A stretch of DNA of 6,443 bases, taken from an uncultured Mollicutes bacterium. GTDB taxonomy: Bacteria > Bacillota_I > Bacilli_A > RFN20 > CAG-449. Shown piece after piece: positions 6,376 to 6,443 of this stretch; the stretch's first letter is position 1, and each line of letters begins with the position of its first letter. The stretch spans positions 1 to 6,443 of the forward strand of contig URVS01000085.1 in assembly GCA_900551385.1 (NCBI GenBank). The letters run 5' to 3'. The notes below the pieces were generated by a model. It was not told the origin of the DNA. It did no database searches and saw only the letters and a program-made list of their open reading frames with translations. The position numbers and the translations under genes are program-made.

Positions 6376-6443
6376 AGGTTTTTCTTTCATTTTATAATAA
6401 CGTTTACAATTTACCTGCTCATAAACAAGTGCTCTTTAAATAT

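Noticed and set aside
6411..6443. Possible 3' end of a convergent minus-strand gene (10 codons, IFKEHLFMSR, then TAA)
   Set aside because: Too short to recognise or test for coding character; it may be chance. The next bases beyond the window would settle it.

Overview
This window looks chromosomal and comes from a low-GC Firmicute, most likely a gut or rumen clostridium of the Lachnospiraceae type. This is inferred from the AT-rich coding sequence, strong AGGAGG-like ribosome binding sites, an AgrC-like GHKL kinase paired with a LytTR regulator, and a short stand-alone gene resembling the C-terminal tail of Rpn-family nucleases. The assignment rests on gene content and style only.

There are two divergent transcription units around a 313-bp intergenic region (4027-4339). 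Leftward (minus strand) is a tightly packed four-gene export operon. In order of transcription it holds a membrane-anchored, cysteine-containing extracytoplasmic protein (2965-4026), a six-segment ABC-2-type permease (1811-2968), a short ABC ATPase (1135-1797) and a second, smaller ABC-2-type permease (237-1142). The genes overlap by 4 and 8 nt or lie 13 nt apart, so they are almost certainly co-transcribed. A 57-codon gene (10-183) with its own strong ribosome binding site follows 53 bp downstream on the same strand and may be an unrelated passenger. Rightward (plus strand) is a two-gene two-component system: a polytopic GHKL histidine kinase (4340-5656) and a LytTR response regulator (5671-6375), 14 nt apart.

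The simplest model is that the kinase senses an extracellular or membrane signal and phosphorylates the LytTR regulator. The regulator would then control the divergent ABC exporter and perhaps its own operon from sites between them. No peptide precursor, peptide-processing enzyme or resistance marker is visible, so the signal and the exported substrate are unknown.

The divergent intergenic region is the most structured non-coding part. It has a convincing extended -10 promoter for the kinase, a direct repeat beside that promoter's -35 region, a perfect 9-bp inverted repeat with arm centres 20 bp apart, and a segment of about 45% GC with hairpin potential whose composition stands out from its AT-rich surroundings. 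The 68 bases after the regulator gene hold no supported gene or terminator.
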